From contig NZ_JACMYG010000020.1 in the NCBI RefSeq assembly GCF_014236655.1, positions 1 to 64,000 on the forward strand: 64,000 nucleotides of DNA. The letters run 5' to 3'. Below the pieces are notes generated by a model. It did no database searches. It had not been told where the DNA came from and worked only from the letters and a program-made list of their open reading frames with translations. Positions within the stretch are counted from its first letter, which is position 1, and each line of letters begins with the position of its first letter. Positions 16,069 through 25,393 of this stretch are shown piece by piece. The position numbers were made by a program, and so were the translations under genes. This DNA comes from Pseudomonas kielensis. Its GTDB lineage: Bacteria; Pseudomonadota; Gammaproteobacteria; Pseudomonadales; Pseudomonadaceae.

Positions 16069-17727
16069 ATGCTGACCCTGCTCAATTTATTGTCTGCCGT
16101 GGCCTTGCTGATCTGGGGCACGCACATCGTCCGAACCGGCATCCTGCGGGTCTACGGTTCCAACCTGCGCCATGTCATTGGCCGCAACATGTCCAAGCGC
16201 TGGCTAGCCTTTATTGCCGGGATCCTGGTCACCGCCATGGTCCAGAGCAGTAACGCCACCGCAATGCTGGTGACCTCCTTTGTCGGCCAGGGCCTGATGG
16301 CCCTGACCCCGGCGCTGGCGACCATGCTCGGCGCCGATGTCGGTACCGCGCTGATGGCCCGCGTCCTGACCCTGGACCTGTCCTGGCTGTCGCCGCTGCT
16401 GATTTTCCTCGGGGTAATCCTGTTCCTCTCGCGCAAACAGACCCGCGTTGGCCAGATGGGCCGGGTCGGCATCGGCCTGGGGCTGATCATCCTGGCGCTG
16501 CAACTGATCGTCGAAGCGGCTGCGCCCATCACCCATGCCCAGGGCGTCAAGGTGCTGTTTGCCTCCCTGACGGGCGACATCCTGCTCGACGCCTTGATCG
16601 GCGCACTGTTCGCGATGATTTCCTACTCCAGCCTGGCCGCCGTCCTGCTCACCGCGACCCTCGCCGGGGCCGGGGTCATCAGCTTGCCCGTGGCCATTGG
16701 CCTGGTGATTGGCGCCAACATCGGCAGCGGGGTACTGGCCTTCCTCAGCACCAGCATGCAGAACGCCGCCGGCCGGCAAGTGGCGCTGGGCAGCCTGCTG
16801 TACAAGTTGATCGGGCTGCTGCTGATCATTCCGGTACTCGATCCCCTGGTGCACTGGATGGACAGCCTCGATTACAGCCCCCAAGGCCTGGTGATTGGCT
16901 TCCACCTGCTCTACAACACGGCGCGCTGCCTGGTGCTGCTGCCCAGCGTTGGCCCCATGGCGCGGCTGTGTGCGTGGCTGCTGCCAGAACGCCCGGAAAC
17001 CAACGGCCAGGCCAAGGCCAGGCACCTGGACCTCGCCGCCCTGGCCACCCCCAGCCTGGCCCTGGCCAATGCCGCGCGGGAAACCCTGCGCATGGGCGAC
17101 CTGATCGAGAACATGCTCGAAGCCATGCTCGACGTGCTGCGAGGCAAACAGACCGCAGTGCCCCAGCAAATGCGCAGCCTGAGCGATGACGTCGAGGCTC
17201 TCTACAGCGCCATCAAACTCTACCTGGCGCAGATGCCCCGCGAAGACCTGAGCGACCAGGACAGCCGGCGCTGGGCAGAAATCATCGAACTGGCGATCAA
17301 CCTGAAACTGGCCTCGGACCTGATCGAGCGCATGCTGCGCAAAGTCCAGCAGCAAAAGACTTCGCAGCGCCGCTCCTTTTCCGATGTGGGCCTGGAAGAA
17401 CTCACCGGGTTGCACCAGCAGTTGATCGCCAACCTGCGCCTGGGGCTGTCGGTGTTCCTCAGCGCCGACAAGGAAAGCGCCCGGCAATTGCTGCGTGAGA
17501 AACGTCGCTTCCGCGCCCAGGAAAGGCGCCTGGCCCACGCCCACGTCAGCCGCCTACAACGCAAGATCGTCCAGAGCATCGAGACCAGTTCCCTGCACCT
17601 GGAACTGATCGCCGACATGAAACGCTTGAACTCGCTATTCTGCAGCAGCGCCTATGTAGTGCTGGAGACCTCCGAGACCGGCGCCCTGGCGGTCGACGAT
17701 ATGGCTGACATCACCCATTCTCCCTGA
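16069..17727 (+). CDS. Na/Pi cotransporter family protein with C-terminal PhoU-like domain
   Basis: A 552-aa membrane protein. Two inverted Na/Pi cotransport repeats are visible, each with the Ser-rich signature: VQSSNATAMLVTSFVGQG at about residues 60-78 and SYSSLAAVLLTATLAGAG at about 185-202. From about residue 330 a soluble helical PhoU-like region follows (LRMGDLIENMLEAMLDVL and similar amphipathic repeats). It resembles YjbB-type phosphate exporters. The ATG at 16069 has AGGGGG upstream and the first helix starts at once; an ATG at 16039 is less likely. Confidence 0.88.
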   Translation: MLTLLNLLSAVALLIWGTHIVRTGILRVYGSNLRHVIGRNMSKRWLAFIAGILVTAMVQSSNATAMLVTSFVGQGLMALTPALATMLGADVGTALMARVLTLDLSWLSPLLIFLGVILFLSRKQTRVGQMGRVGIGLGLIILALQLIVEAAAPITHAQGVKVLFASLTGDILLDALIGALFAMISYSSLAAVLLTATLAGAGVISLPVAIGLVIGANIGSGVLAFLSTSMQNAAGRQVALGSLLYKLIGLLLIIPVLDPLVHWMDSLDYSPQGLVIGFHLLYNTARCLVLLPSVGPMARLCAWLLPERPETNGQAKARHLDLAALATPSLALANAARETLRMGDLIENMLEAMLDVLRGKQTAVPQQMRSLSDDVEALYSAIKLYLAQMPREDLSDQDSRRWAEIIELAINLKLASDLIERMLRKVQQQKTSQRRSFSDVGLEELTGLHQQLIANLRLGLSVFLSADKESARQLLREKRRFRAQERRLAHAHVSRLQRKIVQSIETSSLHLELIADMKRLNSLFCSSAYVVLETSETGALAVDDMADITHSP

Positions 17728-17807
17728 ACGTCTAGCGTTGCCAGCAGTCATTTGCAAAGCTTGAGGGAAAACCCCGCTCCCCGCATTTACCCGCCAGGAA
17801 GGTTGTT

Positions 17808-19184
17808 ATGCGTTGTCTGTTGTTTGCGTGCCTGCTGCTGGGCTCCACCTGCACCTGGGCCCTGGACCGCCTGCAAGTCGAGGGCTATGTGCTGCAAAAC
17901 GGCCTGCAGATCCTGCTCAAGCCCAGCACTGAACGCGGGCATGTGGCAATCCGCCTGGTCGTCGGCGTGGGCATCGACGACTTTTCCTGCGCCGACAAGG
18001 AACTGCCACACCTGCTGGAGCATGTGCTGTTCAGCGGCATCGATGCCGGCGGCGAAGGAGGGCTGGAGGAACGCATGCAAGGCCTCGGCGGGGAATGGAA
18101 TGCCTTTACCAGCAACGCCGACACCACCTTTGTCATCGAGGCTCCGGCGAAGAACCAGCGCAAAGTCCTCGACCTGCTCCTGGCGCTGCTGACCGAAACC
18201 CGCATCGACGACAACGCGATCAATGCCGCCAAACAGGTGGTCGAACGTGAAGACGGCGGCCACTACTCCCACTTGCAGCGCTGGCTCGACCGCCAGGACC
18301 TGGGCCATACCGCCAGCAACCAGTTGGCCGTGGAACTGGGGCTCAAGTGCCAGGAGCGCTCCGAAGTCCACTCGCTGACCCGCGAACAGCTGGAGCAGGT
18401 GCGCCAGGAGTGGTACGCCCCCAACAACATGACACTGATTATCGTCGGCGACCTCGATCGCCTGCTGCCAGCCTACCTGGAACGCACCTACGGTCATCTG
18501 AAGCCGGTCGAACCCACGGCGCACCCGGCCCTGGCACAGGTGCAGAGCCCGGCCCAGGCCCGGCGGGAGCTGATTCACGGCTGGGTCGGCGATGCCGCCA
18601 AGCTGCACTGGCTGTTCCCCGAGCCGATCCTCGACGCCCAATACGACGAAACCTACGACCTGCTCAAGGACTACCTCGACTGGGCGCTTTACCGCCAGTT
18701 GCGCCTGGCCCACAGCCTGTCCTACGGCCCTGCAGCGGAACGCGAAGTGTTTGGCGGCATCGGCTTCATGAGCCTGAACGCCGACCTGGAGCGCGATGAC
18801 CTGGCCCAGGCGCAGCAGGTACTGGCGCAGCTCAAGGCCGACCTGCTGCACAATGGCCTCGACCCCGCCACGTTCGCGCGCCTCAAACAGGCCGCCATCG
18901 CCCGCCAGGCCTGGGCGGTGCAGGGCAATAGCGCACTGGCCGACTATTACTGGAGCGCCCTGGGCGACTTTGAAGACGGACAATTTGCCGACCCGGTCAA
19001 ACGCTTGCGTGCCGTGACGCTCAAACAGGCGAACCTGGCCCTGCGACAACTGCTTGAACAGCCGGGGTACGTGCGAATCGAAAAACCGCTGCTCAGCTAT
19101 GATCAACTGGCCTGGTTGCTGGGTGGGATAGTGGCGTTGCTGGTGCTCGGCGCACTGGGCTGGCGTTTTCATCGCCGAACCTGA
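17808..19184 (+). CDS. M16 family zinc peptidase, secreted and membrane-anchored
   Basis: A 458-aa pitrilysin-type protease. A signal peptide (residues 1-19, ending CTWALDR) precedes the inverted zinc motif HLLEH at residues 68-72, with the third ligand Glu146 (VVEREDG) 74 residues later, exactly the HxxEH-x74-E spacing. A C-terminal helix (about 435-453, GGIVALLVLGALGW) followed by RRT suggests an inner-membrane anchor with the domain in the periplasm. It is shorter than two-subunit M16 pairs, and no second M16 gene is adjacent. Confidence 0.87.
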   Translation: MRCLLFACLLLGSTCTWALDRLQVEGYVLQNGLQILLKPSTERGHVAIRLVVGVGIDDFSCADKELPHLLEHVLFSGIDAGGEGGLEERMQGLGGEWNAFTSNADTTFVIEAPAKNQRKVLDLLLALLTETRIDDNAINAAKQVVEREDGGHYSHLQRWLDRQDLGHTASNQLAVELGLKCQERSEVHSLTREQLEQVRQEWYAPNNMTLIIVGDLDRLLPAYLERTYGHLKPVEPTAHPALAQVQSPAQARRELIHGWVGDAAKLHWLFPEPILDAQYDETYDLLKDYLDWALYRQLRLAHSLSYGPAAEREVFGGIGFMSLNADLERDDLAQAQQVLAQLKADLLHNGLDPATFARLKQAAIARQAWAVQGNSALADYYWSALGDFEDGQFADPVKRLRAVTLKQANLALRQLLEQPGYVRIEKPLLSYDQLAWLLGGIVALLVLGALGWRFHRRT

Positions 19185-19263
19185 AGGTGTGCACCGCGAC
19201 CGGATGTCTCTCGGCGCTGGTATCCTAGGTCGGTTTTTCCTACGAATAGTGTGAACCGCCAAC

Positions 19264-20307
19264 ATGCCGAACCTGACCCTTTACGTCCAGCGCATCCTCG
19301 AGCTGATGAAGCGCTACCCCGGGGTCATCGCGCTCGGTGGTTTCATCTCGGGGGTCGGCAGCTTCATTCTGGTGGATCGGCAACAAGGCCTGGCCACCTG
19401 GATCGCGATCATCATGCTGGTCAGCTGGGTCTGGCTGATGCTGGAAAACAGCCTGACGCAGTTGTTCACCAAGGTGTTCAAGCGCGAAATCCCGCAGCCG
19501 CTGCTGCGCTACGCGACCCAGATGATCCACCAGGAAAGCCTGTTTTTCGTCCTGCCGTTCTTTTTCATCACCACCACCTGGAACAGCGGGCAGCTGGCGT
19601 TTACCGGACTGCTCGGCGCCGCCGCACTGATTTCCATCACTGATCCGCTCTATTACAAATGGCTGGCTCCGCGCCGCTGGCTGTTCCTGGCGATGCACAC
19701 CCTGACGCTGTTTGCCGCCCTGCTGACCGCGCTGCCGATCATCCTGCACCTGACCACCTCGCAGAGTTTCAAGCTGGCGCTGGGCATCGCCATGCTGCTG
19801 TCCTTCCCGAGCCTGGCGTCGATCTTTCCGATTCGTACCGTGCGCGGTGGCCTGAGCGTGCTGTGCATCACCGTGGCGATCGGTGCCACCGGCTGGTTCC
19901 TGCGCTCCTGGGTACCGCCCGCCACGTTGTGGATGACCGAGGTGGCGATCAGCACCCAGCTGCAGGACCGCACCCCGGGCGCCAGCCTGGAGCAGGTCAG
20001 CGTCGCCCAGTTACGGCGCGACGGCCTGTACGCCTACACCGCCATCAACGCCCCGCGCGGCCTGGACGAGCGGATCTATCACGTGTGGAAATTCAACGGC
20101 AAGGAAGTTGACCGTATTGCCCTGGATATCCACGGTGGGCGCAAGGAAGGCTACCGGGCCTGGACCCACAAGCAGAACTTCCCTGGCAACCCGGTCGGCA
20201 AATGGCAGGTCCGGGTGCTGACCGAAGACGGCCAGGTGATTGGTGTGCTGCGCTTCGTGGTCACCGACACAGGTCAAGACAACCCGGCGCCGAACCAGGC
20301 AAAGTAA
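19264..20307 (+). CDS. DUF5924 family membrane protein (with DUF2914-like C-terminus)
   Basis: A 347-aa protein with about eight hydrophobic helices in the first 230 residues and a soluble C-terminal domain (about 240-345). The C-terminus reads VSVAQLRRDGLYAYTAINAP, HVWKFNGKEVDRIALDIHGG and GKWQVRVLTEDGQVIGVLRF, a DUF2914-type beta domain. It is upstream of, and on the same strand as, the MCE operon with a 54-base gap. Function unknown. Confidence 0.8.
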   Translation: MPNLTLYVQRILELMKRYPGVIALGGFISGVGSFILVDRQQGLATWIAIIMLVSWVWLMLENSLTQLFTKVFKREIPQPLLRYATQMIHQESLFFVLPFFFITTTWNSGQLAFTGLLGAAALISITDPLYYKWLAPRRWLFLAMHTLTLFAALLTALPIILHLTTSQSFKLALGIAMLLSFPSLASIFPIRTVRGGLSVLCITVAIGATGWFLRSWVPPATLWMTEVAISTQLQDRTPGASLEQVSVAQLRRDGLYAYTAINAPRGLDERIYHVWKFNGKEVDRIALDIHGGRKEGYRAWTHKQNFPGNPVGKWQVRVLTEDGQVIGVLRFVVTDTGQDNPAPNQAK

Positions 20308-20361
20308 CAAGGATCGTGCTATTAGGTAGCACTGCGTCGCAGCCGAACAAGCAAGGAGCTT

Positions 20362-21507
20362 ATGAGCGATACGACAACCGGCACTGCCCAGCTCGATACT
20401 TCCCACAGCCCTGCGCAGCTCAGGGTCACGGGCGACTGGACGCTTGCCCACTACGCCAACCTCAAGCAGTTGAGCGAAACCCTCAAGGGCCAGTACGACG
20501 ACCGCGCCACCATTGACCTCAATGGCCTGGGCGCGCTCGACACCGCCGGTGCCTCCTTGCTGGTCGAGCTGCTGGGGGCCGAGCGCCTCGGCAAAACCGC
20601 CGAGCATCCCGACTGCAGCCTGTCCGCCGCCGACCGCGCGCTGCTGCACACGGTCTACAACTCGATGGCCGACTTCTGTGTCCCGGTAAAGCAACCCGAG
20701 GTCAACGTCGGCATTCAATTGCTGACCCGTATTGGCCGAGCCGTGGACACCGTCTGGCAGGATTCCCTGAAACTGCTGGGGTTCGTCGGGCTGATCCTGG
20801 AAACCATCGCCCGCAGCCTGTTTCGCCCCTCCCGCTGGCGGATCACGCCCATGGTCGCGCACATCGAGCAGACCGGGCTCGATGCCGCTCCGATCGTCGC
20901 GCTGCTGACCTTCCTGGTGGGCGCGGTCGTGGCCTTCCTCGGCGCCACGGTGCTCGCCAGTTTTGGTGCCAGTATCTTTACCGTGGACTTAGTGGCGTTC
21001 TCCTTCCTGCGTGAGTTCGGCGTGCTGCTGACCGCGATCCTCATGGCGGGTCGCACCGCCAGTGCCTTTACCGCCCAAATCGGCTCGATGAAGGCCAACG
21101 AAGAAATCGACGCCATCCGCACCCTGGGCCTGGACCCGGTCGAGCTGCTGGTGGTGCCACGAGTCCTGGCGTTGCTGGTGGCCCTGCCAATGCTGACGTT
21201 CCTGGCGATGCTCTCGGGGATTGTCGGCGGCGGCGTGGTCTGTGCCCTCACGCTGGATATCTCGCCAGCGATGTTCCTCTCGCTGCTGCAGTCGGATATC
21301 GGCGTCCAACACTTCCTGGTGGGCATGGTCAAGGCGCCGATCTTCGCCTTCCTGATCGCCGCCGTCGGCTGCCTGGAAGGCTTCAAGGTCAGCGGCAGTG
21401 CCGAGTCCGTCGGCGCCCACACCACCTCCAGCGTGGTGCAATCGATTTTTGTGGTGATCGTCCTGGATGCGGTCGCCGCACTGTTCTTTATGGAGATGGG
21501 CTGGTGA
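20362..21507 (+). CDS. MlaE-family ABC transporter permease with N-terminal STAS domain
   Basis: A 381-aa permease. Residues about 15-100 form a STAS-like domain (DLNGLGALDTAGASLLVELL), and from about 130 on the MlaE/YrbE permease fold follows (GRTASAFTAQIGSMKANEEI, TLGLDPVELLVVPRVLALL). In the Mla system permease (MlaE) and STAS protein (MlaB) are separate; here they are fused, as in Pqi/Mce-like paralogous systems. It leads a four-gene operon for lipid transfer across the envelope. Confidence 0.92.
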   Translation: MSDTTTGTAQLDTSHSPAQLRVTGDWTLAHYANLKQLSETLKGQYDDRATIDLNGLGALDTAGASLLVELLGAERLGKTAEHPDCSLSAADRALLHTVYNSMADFCVPVKQPEVNVGIQLLTRIGRAVDTVWQDSLKLLGFVGLILETIARSLFRPSRWRITPMVAHIEQTGLDAAPIVALLTFLVGAVVAFLGATVLASFGASIFTVDLVAFSFLREFGVLLTAILMAGRTASAFTAQIGSMKANEEIDAIRTLGLDPVELLVVPRVLALLVALPMLTFLAMLSGIVGGGVVCALTLDISPAMFLSLLQSDIGVQHFLVGMVKAPIFAFLIAAVGCLEGFKVSGSAESVGAHTTSSVVQSIFVVIVLDAVAALFFMEMGW

Positions 21508-22307
21508 GTCGCTTACCCCGTGCGCCGACCGAGGCGGTGATTGAAGTCCGTGGGCTGTGCAATCGTTTCGGCAGCCAGAGCGTGCATGAAAACCTCGACC
21601 TGGACTTGTACAAGGGCGAGATTCTCGCCGTGGTAGGCGGCTCCGGCAGCGGTAAATCGGTGCTGCTGCGCAGCATCATTGGCCTGCGTCAGCCCAGCGA
21701 AGGTAATGTCACGGTGTTCGGCAAAAACCTGCCGAGCCTCTCGGAAGACGAACGTTCGAGGGTGGAACGGCGCTTCGGCGTGCTGTTCCAGAAAGGCGCG
21801 CTGTTTTCGTCGCTGACCGTGACCGAAAACGTCGCGCTGCCGCTGATCGAACATGCCGGGCTGAGCCGCGCGGATGCCGAGCACCTGGCCGCGGTCAAGC
21901 TGGCGCTGGCCGGGTTGCCGCTGTCAGCCGCCGACAAATACCCGGCCTCGCTGTCCGGCGGCATGATCAAGCGCGCGGCCCTGGCCCGGGCGCTGGCGCT
22001 GGACCCGGACATCCTGTTTCTCGATGAACCGACCGCCGGCCTCGACCCCATTGGCGCGGCCGCCTTCGATCAATTGATCCTGACCCTGCGTGATGCGCTG
22101 GGGCTGAGTGTGTTCCTGGTCACCCACGATCTCGACACGCTCTACACCATCACCGACCGGGTGGCGGTGCTGGCGCAGAAGAAGGTGCTGGTGGCGGACG
22201 CCATCGATATCGTCTCGGAAACCGACGACGCCTGGATTCACCAATACTTTCATGGCCCACGCGGCCGCGCGGCGCTCAGCGCCGCTTCACAGCTCAACGA
22301 GGTATGA
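21504..22307 (+). CDS. MlaF-like ABC transporter ATP-binding protein
   Basis: A 267-aa ATPase. Walker A is VVGGSGSGKSVLLRSI, the signature is LSGGMIKRAALARALA and Walker B is ILFLDEPTAGLDP. The GTG start overlaps the permease stop by 4 bases. The LSGGM variant is typical of MlaF/MCE ATPases. It would energise the permease encoded by the preceding gene. Confidence 0.93.
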   Translation: MSRLPRAPTEAVIEVRGLCNRFGSQSVHENLDLDLYKGEILAVVGGSGSGKSVLLRSIIGLRQPSEGNVTVFGKNLPSLSEDERSRVERRFGVLFQKGALFSSLTVTENVALPLIEHAGLSRADAEHLAAVKLALAGLPLSAADKYPASLSGGMIKRAALARALALDPDILFLDEPTAGLDPIGAAAFDQLILTLRDALGLSVFLVTHDLDTLYTITDRVAVLAQKKVLVADAIDIVSETDDAWIHQYFHGPRGRAALSAASQLNEV

Positions 22308-22308
22308 C

Positions 22309-23247
22309 ATGGAAACCCGAGCCCATCATGTATTGATCGGCCTGTTCACTGTCCTGGTAGTGGCCGGTGCCTTGCTGTTCGGTCTGTGGCTGGCCAAATC
22401 CAGCGTCGACAGCGAGTTCAAGGACTATGAAGTGGTCTTCAACGAGGCCGTCAGCGGCCTGTCCAAAGGCAGCGCGGTGCAGTACAGCGGGATCAAGGTC
22501 GGCGATGTGGTGAGCCTGCGCCTGGACCCCAAGGACCCGCGCCGGGTCCTGGCACGCATCCGCCTGGGCGGCGAGACCCCGATCAAGGAAGACACCCAGG
22601 CCAAGCTGGCCCTGACCGGCATCACCGGCACCTCGATCATCCAGCTCAGTGGCGGTACCCCGCAAAGTCCTGAACTGCGGGGCAAGGACGGCAAGTTACC
22701 GATCATTGTCGCCTCGCCATCGCCCATCGCGCGCCTGCTGAACAACAGCGACGACGTGATGAGCAGCATCAACCGCCTGCTGTACAACGCCAACGAGATG
22801 CTCTCGCCGGAAAACGTCGAGCGCCTGGGCAAGACCCTGGCCAACCTGGAGCAGACCACCGGGGCCATTGCCGAGCAGCGCGGGGATATCCGCCAGGCCA
22901 TGCAGCAACTCTCGGCCATTGGCAAACAGGCCACCGCCACCCTGGAACAGACCACCGCGCTGATGCGCAACGCCAACGGCCTGCTCAACGACCAGGGCAA
23001 GCAGATGTTCGGCAGCGCCGAGCAGGCGATGAAGTCCCTGGAGCAGAGCACGGCAACCATCAACACACTGCTGACCAGCAATCAGGACGCCCTGAGCAAC
23101 GGCATGCAGGGGCTCAACGGCCTGGCGCCGGCCGTGCGCGAATTGCGCGACACCCTGAGCTCGCTGCGGGCCATCTCTCGTCGCCTGGAGTCCAACCCCA
23201 GCGGTTACCTGCTCGGCAGCGACACGGACAAGGAGTTCACACCATGA
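22309..23247 (+). CDS. MlaD family (MCE domain) substrate-binding protein
   Basis: A 312-aa protein anchored by one N-terminal helix (residues about 8-28, HVLIGLFTVLVVAGALLFGL), followed by a single MCE domain (about 38-118, YEVVFNEAVSGLSKGSAVQY ... GITGTSIIQLSGG) and a long helical/coiled-coil tail with repeated QQLSAIGKQATATLEQTTAL-type heptads. It likely forms a periplasmic hexameric ring or needle that shuttles lipids. The start ATG lies directly after the ATPase stop. Confidence 0.92.
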   Translation: METRAHHVLIGLFTVLVVAGALLFGLWLAKSSVDSEFKDYEVVFNEAVSGLSKGSAVQYSGIKVGDVVSLRLDPKDPRRVLARIRLGGETPIKEDTQAKLALTGITGTSIIQLSGGTPQSPELRGKDGKLPIIVASPSPIARLLNNSDDVMSSINRLLYNANEMLSPENVERLGKTLANLEQTTGAIAEQRGDIRQAMQQLSAIGKQATATLEQTTALMRNANGLLNDQGKQMFGSAEQAMKSLEQSTATINTLLTSNQDALSNGMQGLNGLAPAVRELRDTLSSLRAISRRLESNPSGYLLGSDTDKEFTP

Positions 23248-23894
23248 AGCGCGTCTACCGCCCATTCGCCCACGGGGCCCTGCTGGCGAGCCTGGCCCTG
23301 GCCAGCGCCTGCTCCATTCTGCCCAAGGCCGAGCCGCAGGACGTGTATCGCCTGCCCGCCACCCAGGGCCCGGCCGCCACGACACGCGCCACCCCGGTAG
23401 CGTGGTCGCTGCGCCTGGCCAAACCGCAGGCGGGCGATGCGCTCAACAGCGCGAAAATCGCGGTGATCCCCCAAGGTGACCTGATCAGCAGCTACAAGGC
23501 CTCGCGCTGGAGCGACCCCACCCCGATCCTGCTGCGCAACCGCCTGCTCGATGGCTTTACCGAGGATGGCCGGGTACGCCTGCTGAGCATCGACGACAGC
23601 AATCTGCAGACTGACCTGGAGCTGGGCGGCAACCTGCAGGCGTTCCAGAGTGAGTACCTGGGCAGTGGCGTGCAGGTGGTGATCCGCCTGGATGCCCTGC
23701 TGGTGCGCGGCAGCGACCAACGGATCCTCGCCAGCAAACGCTTTGAAGTGCGCCAGCCGGTGAGTGACGTCAAGGTGCCAGGCGTGGTGACGGGGTTTGG
23801 CCAGGCCGGCGATACGCTGACCCGGCAAGTGGTTGCCTGGACGGTGGAGCAGGGGCAAAAGCATGCCCCCAAACCCGACGCATCATCCTTGTAG
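23244..23894 (+). CDS. ABC-type transport auxiliary lipoprotein (PqiC/LptE-like)
   Basis: A 216-aa lipoprotein. The N-terminus ALLASLALASACSILPK gives a plausible lipobox with Cys22, and the body (PQDVYRLPATQ ... SWSDPTPILLRNRLLDGF-like stretch at residues 80-110) matches the PqiC-type auxiliary lipoprotein family. The ATG overlaps the MCE gene by 4 bases (ATGA). It probably docks the MCE needle at the outer membrane. The TAG stop is contributed by the first bases of a REP element. Confidence 0.87.
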   Translation: MKRVYRPFAHGALLASLALASACSILPKAEPQDVYRLPATQGPAATTRATPVAWSLRLAKPQAGDALNSAKIAVIPQGDLISSYKASRWSDPTPILLRNRLLDGFTEDGRVRLLSIDDSNLQTDLELGGNLQAFQSEYLGSGVQVVIRLDALLVRGSDQRILASKRFEVRQPVSDVKVPGVVTGFGQAGDTLTRQVVAWTVEQGQKHAPKPDASSL

Positions 23895-24004
23895 CAGCTG
23901 TCGAGTCCGCGAGGCTGCGTCAACGGCCGCAGGACGTTCATTCGGCTGGGTAATGCAGAGGTCGCTGCGCAGCCCAGCGCAGCCTTCGCCAACTGCTACA
24001 GGAC
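23890..24004. repeat. REP doublet (inverted pair) between convergent genes
   Basis: TGTAGCAG at 23891 and its complement CTGCTACA near 23993 bound two related GC-rich palindromic units (GCGAGGCTGCG; CGCTGCGCAGCCCAGCGCAG). Extragenic palindromes of this kind are typical of Pseudomonas. The left end contains the stop codon of the lipoprotein gene, and the right end abuts the convergent membrane protein stop. Confidence 0.7.
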
Positions 24005-24025
24005 ACTATGCAGCGGCGTTTGGGT

Positions 24026-25255
24026 TCAGCCAAAGAACCAGTAGCAGACCCCGATTGCCGCCAGCACCCCGGCCAGCTCCGCCAACAGTGCGCACCCCAC
24101 GGCGTGTCGCGCACGCTGGATACCCACTGCACCGAAGTACACCGCCAACACATAGAAGGTGGTTTCGGTACTGCCCTGAACGGTCGCGGCCACCAGCGCT
24201 GGAAAACTGTCCACACCCGACGTCTGCATGGTTTCGATCAGCATCGCCCGCGCGGCACTGCCCGAGAACGGCTTGACCATCGCAGTCGGCAGGGCGTCGA
24301 CGAAGCGCGTGTCCCAGCCCGCCCACTCCACCAGATGGCGAATGCCGTCGAGACCGAAGTCCAGCGCCCCGGAAGCCCGCAATACGCCTACCGCACACAG
24401 CATCGCCACCAAGTAGGGCAACAGGTTCTTGGCCACGTCGAAGCCTTCCTTGGCGCCTTCGACGAATGCTTCATACACCTTGACCTTGCGCAGCGCGCCA
24501 ATCACCAGAAACAGCATGATCAGGCCGAACAGCGTCAGGTTGCCGAGGATCGAGGACAAGCCTGCCAGCGCGGTGGCTGAGAGCGTCGCCAGCAGGGCCA
24601 TGAAGCCACCCAGGACCAACGCACCGGGAATCAGGTAGGCAAGCACCACCGGGTCCCACAGGCGCAGGCGTTGCATGAATGCCACCGACAGCAGCCCGAC
24701 CAGCGTCGAACAACTGGTGGCCAGCAGGATCGGCAAGAACACCAGGGTCGGATCCGGCGCGCCTTGCTGGGCGCGATACATGAAGATCGTCACCGGCAGC
24801 AACGTCAACGACGAGGCATTCAGGACCAGGAACAGGATCTGCGCATTGCTCGCCACCGTTGCACTGGGGTTGAGCTCTTGCAGCGCCTTCATCGCCTTGA
24901 GGCCGATCGGTGTCGCCGCGTTGTCCAGGCCCAGGCCGTTGGCAGCGAAGTTGAGGGTGATCAGACCGATGGCCGGATGGCCCGCTGGCACTTCCGGCAT
25001 CAGGCGCAGGAATAAAGGGCCCAGGGCCTTGGCCAGCCACTCGACGATCCCGGCCTTTTCAGCGATCCGCAAAAAGCCCAGCCACAGGGTCAGGGTGCCG
25101 AACAGCAGCACCATCACCTCGACCGACAGCTTGGCCATGGCGAAAATGCTTTCCACCATCGCCGCGAAGATCCCGGCATTGCCGCCAATCAGCCACTGCG
25201 CCAGTGCCGAAATGGCCGCCACGATGAAAAAGCCAAGCCACAGGCCGTTGAGCAT
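24026..25255 (-). CDS. Fused SpmA/SpmB-like nucleoside-recognition (Gate) domain membrane protein
   Basis: A 409-aa membrane protein with about ten helices. The N-terminal half (MLNGLWLGFFIVAAISALAQ; FAANGLGLDNAATPIGLKAM) resembles spore maturation protein A, and the C-terminal half (ALPTAMVKPFSGSAARAMLI; VQGSTETTFYVLAVYFGAVG) resembles SpmB, so the two Bacillus genes are fused. In a non-sporulating Pseudomonas the role is unknown; Gate domains occur in nucleoside/ion transporters. It is downstream of gltP but separated from it by a terminator. Confidence 0.85.
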   Translation of the reverse strand: MLNGLWLGFFIVAAISALAQWLIGGNAGIFAAMVESIFAMAKLSVEVMVLLFGTLTLWLGFLRIAEKAGIVEWLAKALGPLFLRLMPEVPAGHPAIGLITLNFAANGLGLDNAATPIGLKAMKALQELNPSATVASNAQILFLVLNASSLTLLPVTIFMYRAQQGAPDPTLVFLPILLATSCSTLVGLLSVAFMQRLRLWDPVVLAYLIPGALVLGGFMALLATLSATALAGLSSILGNLTLFGLIMLFLVIGALRKVKVYEAFVEGAKEGFDVAKNLLPYLVAMLCAVGVLRASGALDFGLDGIRHLVEWAGWDTRFVDALPTAMVKPFSGSAARAMLIETMQTSGVDSFPALVAATVQGSTETTFYVLAVYFGAVGIQRARHAVGCALLAELAGVLAAIGVCYWFFG

Positions 25256-25307
25256 CAGTCAAATCCCCCAGAAGATGCGGCGAATGATAGCGGCGTGGGC
25301 AGAAACG

Positions 25308-25335
25308 ACAAACCCCGGATTTCTCCGGGGTTTGT
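25308..25335 (-). terminator. Intrinsic terminator after gltP
   Basis: AAACCCCGGA/TCCGGGGTTT stem with a tight 4-base loop, followed on the minus strand by TTTGTCGTTT. A second GC-rich inverted repeat (GTGGGAG/CTCCCAC, about 25360-25382) lies between it and the gltP stop and looks REP-like. Confidence 0.8.
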
Positions 25336-25393
25336 CTTTGCCTGCTATCGAGCACGGTGGGAGCGGGCGGGCCCACTCCCACAGTGCCGGGTG

